A model generated the notes under the pieces. The model was not told where the DNA came from. It searched no databases and was given only the letters and a program-made list of their open reading frames with translations. 64,000 bases of DNA from Paramacrobiotus metropolitanus (taxonomy: Eukaryota > Tardigrada > Eutardigrada > Parachela > Macrobiotidae), in the NCBI RefSeq assembly GCF_019649055.1, contig NW_026570253.1:186001-250000 (forward strand). The letters are read 5' to 3'. Numbering within the stretch: position 1 is the stretch's first letter; every line of letters starts with the position of its first letter. Of the stretch, positions 62,506 through 64,000 are shown piece by piece. A program made the translations under genes and the position numbers.

Positions 62506-62613
62506 CATCCTCTGCCGGTAACGGGTCTGACATCCTGAGGGGTGACTTCGCTGCCCTTCTGTTAATCCTGCCCACTGCCCGGTGAATGGCGCAGATTGAT
62601 CCCCAGAATACAG

Positions 62614-62647
62614 AATTCGCACTTACAGAATTCTGTACGTGCGAATT
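62614..62647. repeat. 34-bp near-perfect palindrome
   Basis: AATTCGCAC-T-TACAGAA is followed by TTCTGTA-C-GTGCGAATT: every position pairs except one T opposite C. There is no loop, so it would form a tight hairpin or cruciform. It lies in AT-rich intergenic DNA with no gene at its edge. It may be a junction of two transposon termini or a mutation hot-spot relic. Confidence 0.65.
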
Positions 62648-63901
62648 TTTTTAAGTTCTTCAAATTTTTTTTCTTTCTTGGCGTGTATTGACTGTTGTAC
62701 ATCACGGACGTAAGGTAATTTTAATAATTTAACAAAAACTTTAATGAGAAATCCAGCTGACATGGAATTAATTTTACAAGAAAACTTTGAAGTCTTGAAC
62801 AAATGATTTAAATTTTAAACACCAGAACTGGTCTACAGCTGCGCTAGCAAAGCACAACTGGTACCAGAGATTATAGTGTGGTGCTGTACCTTCCTTCAAA
62901 GTATGTACTTATAGATATCTATATAATATATTATAATTTTGATTTTTGAGTACGGGTTCTTTATTTATACTATAGTATTATTAAACTGTTTGTACTAAAA
63001 GAAACAGGGTGTTCAACTTCGTGTTTGCGCACTTTCTTTGATGTCTGTAATCTGTAAATCGTTCAATACTCCTGATTAACGTAAGCAGATCTGTAGATGT
63101 GAAGAAAACAATCAGATTTCAGAAACTCTGAGAATCCCTAACAAGTTTTGAGAAACATTTGTAAAACGTCACATATAGTACTTGAAGTATGCAAAGTTGC
63201 TAACTGTACAGTGTACGCAACGTTAAAACTTGTGAACGGAATGTAGTGGCTGCCACCTGGCACAGGGTCTCTGCTTTTAAGACTTTCGTACTGATTTAAT
63301 TTAAACGAGGTTTTATATATCTATATATATATACGATTTACAATTAGTAGTACACAGATCAAATCAAACATAAAAAGGATAAAACGAATGTAGGCAAAAT
63401 CAAAAACAGTCAAATCACAGTCTACTTCGCATTTTGTAAGTACTGCAGACTGCAGAGTAAGTTGCAGAAAGGAATAAAACACACTGCAATTTCAAAAATC
63501 ACCTAAAACTCCGTCGATCAAGGACGAGTACCAGTGTGGTTGTGGTCAGGCAGGCTCTTTCTTTATTTGACCAGTAACCACCCGCTAATGTAAACTTGCC
63601 ACCGTTCCGCAAACTTGTTAGAATACAGTCGGTACAAAAGACACCGTTTGAAGTTGTCGAAAACACATCGACTGTGCAAAATTACTCAAATAAACATCAA
63701 AACTCTTAAAACACTGAATCATCTACTTCCGCTCGGCATACGCAGTTATCTCATAAAAGGCCTGCATGCTGCTGCCTTCCGCCCTGGGAAATCGTTCGTA
63801 GCCGCCGACATGGAATGAAGTAGCATCCACAGATAAAAACACAAGCCTTTGGTACACACAGCGACTGATTTTGTTTTTTGAGGTAAGACTGCAACCGTGG
63901 T

Positions 63902-64000
63902 TCAGGGAAGACGTTTATCATCGTCATCCAGTAGGATTGTCTTCTCGCCGTGCACCGGCAACTTCGCTACTGGCCGCACCGTCCCATTGGGGCTAATGGT
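63902..64000 (-). CDS. C-terminal end of a gene running off the window
   Basis: Thirty-two codons are open to the window edge and end at TGA. They read TISPNGTVRPVAKLPVHGEK and then TILLDDDDKRLP. Codon use resembles nearby exons (GC-rich third positions) and contrasts with the AT-rich flank, which supports real coding. The family cannot be named from so short a piece; the protein would end in an acidic patch followed by KRLP. Confidence 0.4.
   Translation of the reverse strand, partial: TISPNGTVRPVAKLPVHGEKTILLDDDDKRLP

Larger units (their letters stand above)
60150..63901. other. AT-rich region upstream of CLK
   Basis: The first part should hold the CLK promoter and leader. A low-complexity TATA/TTTATA tract with many internal palindromes lies at about 60,868-60,950. 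Two weak exon candidates on the minus strand (61345-61596 and 62181-62505) and a palindrome at 62614-62647 are listed separately. A second TA-rich run lies near 63,314-63,334. Confidence 0.45.

Noticed and set aside
1-64000. tRNA, rRNA, CRISPR arrays or bacterial operons
   Set aside because: I looked for T-loop GTTCGA-type boxes with paired stems and for regular spaced repeats and found none; the gene structure is eukaryotic.

Overview
This window is nuclear DNA from an intron-rich animal, not a prokaryote. Every clear gene is split by GT...AG introns, intergenic DNA is AT-rich, and the gene set is metazoan: an IgLON/lachesin/DIP-type adhesion protein, an astacin protease, rhamnose-binding lectins, a LAMMER kinase, a complex I subunit and a selenocysteine-containing selenoprotein T. 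The lachesin-type protein and the astacin point to a protostome. A retained Sec codon with a SECIS element argues against the many insects that lost selenoproteins. A non-insect arthropod or a tardigrade would fit, but I cannot fix the species. Exon models below were built by hand by matching splice sites and intron phase across every junction; with one exception (the astacin propeptide) all of them close in frame.

Layout. Bases 1-13,740 are mostly non-coding; the only convincing gene there is a small single-exon secreted-protein gene with a TATA box (7409-7726). From 13,741 to 27,806 (+) lies a 13-exon, three-Ig-domain cell-surface protein with a 6.8 kb first intron. Convergent to it, 28,548-33,995 (-), is an astacin metalloprotease carrying a complete C-terminal hemopexin propeller. 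Next on the same strand is MTO1, the mitochondrial tRNA-modifying FAD enzyme (34,843-38,512). It is divergent from selenoprotein T (39,373-40,999, +), whose UGA codon and 3' SECIS are both visible. Two tandem SUEL/rhamnose-binding lectin genes follow (42,585-43,480 and 44,322-44,773, +). TTC39, a TPR protein, occupies 46,260-54,396 (-) and is divergent from NDUFB7 (55,669-56,572, +). A CLK/Doa LAMMER kinase lies at 57,489-60,149 (-). The right end (60-64 kb) holds only weak candidate exons and the C-terminal end of a gene that runs off the window.

Functional links are loose, as expected in an animal genome. MTO1 and NDUFB7 serve mitochondrial translation and respiration; selenoprotein T and the secreted lectins, astacin and Ig protein use the ER/secretory route; CLK regulates splicing. 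The most interesting points are the astacin-hemopexin fusion, the complete selenoprotein T UGA plus SECIS system, the duplicated lectins, and several long near-perfect palindromes in intergenic or intronic DNA that look like small mobile elements or two-way poly(A) signals.
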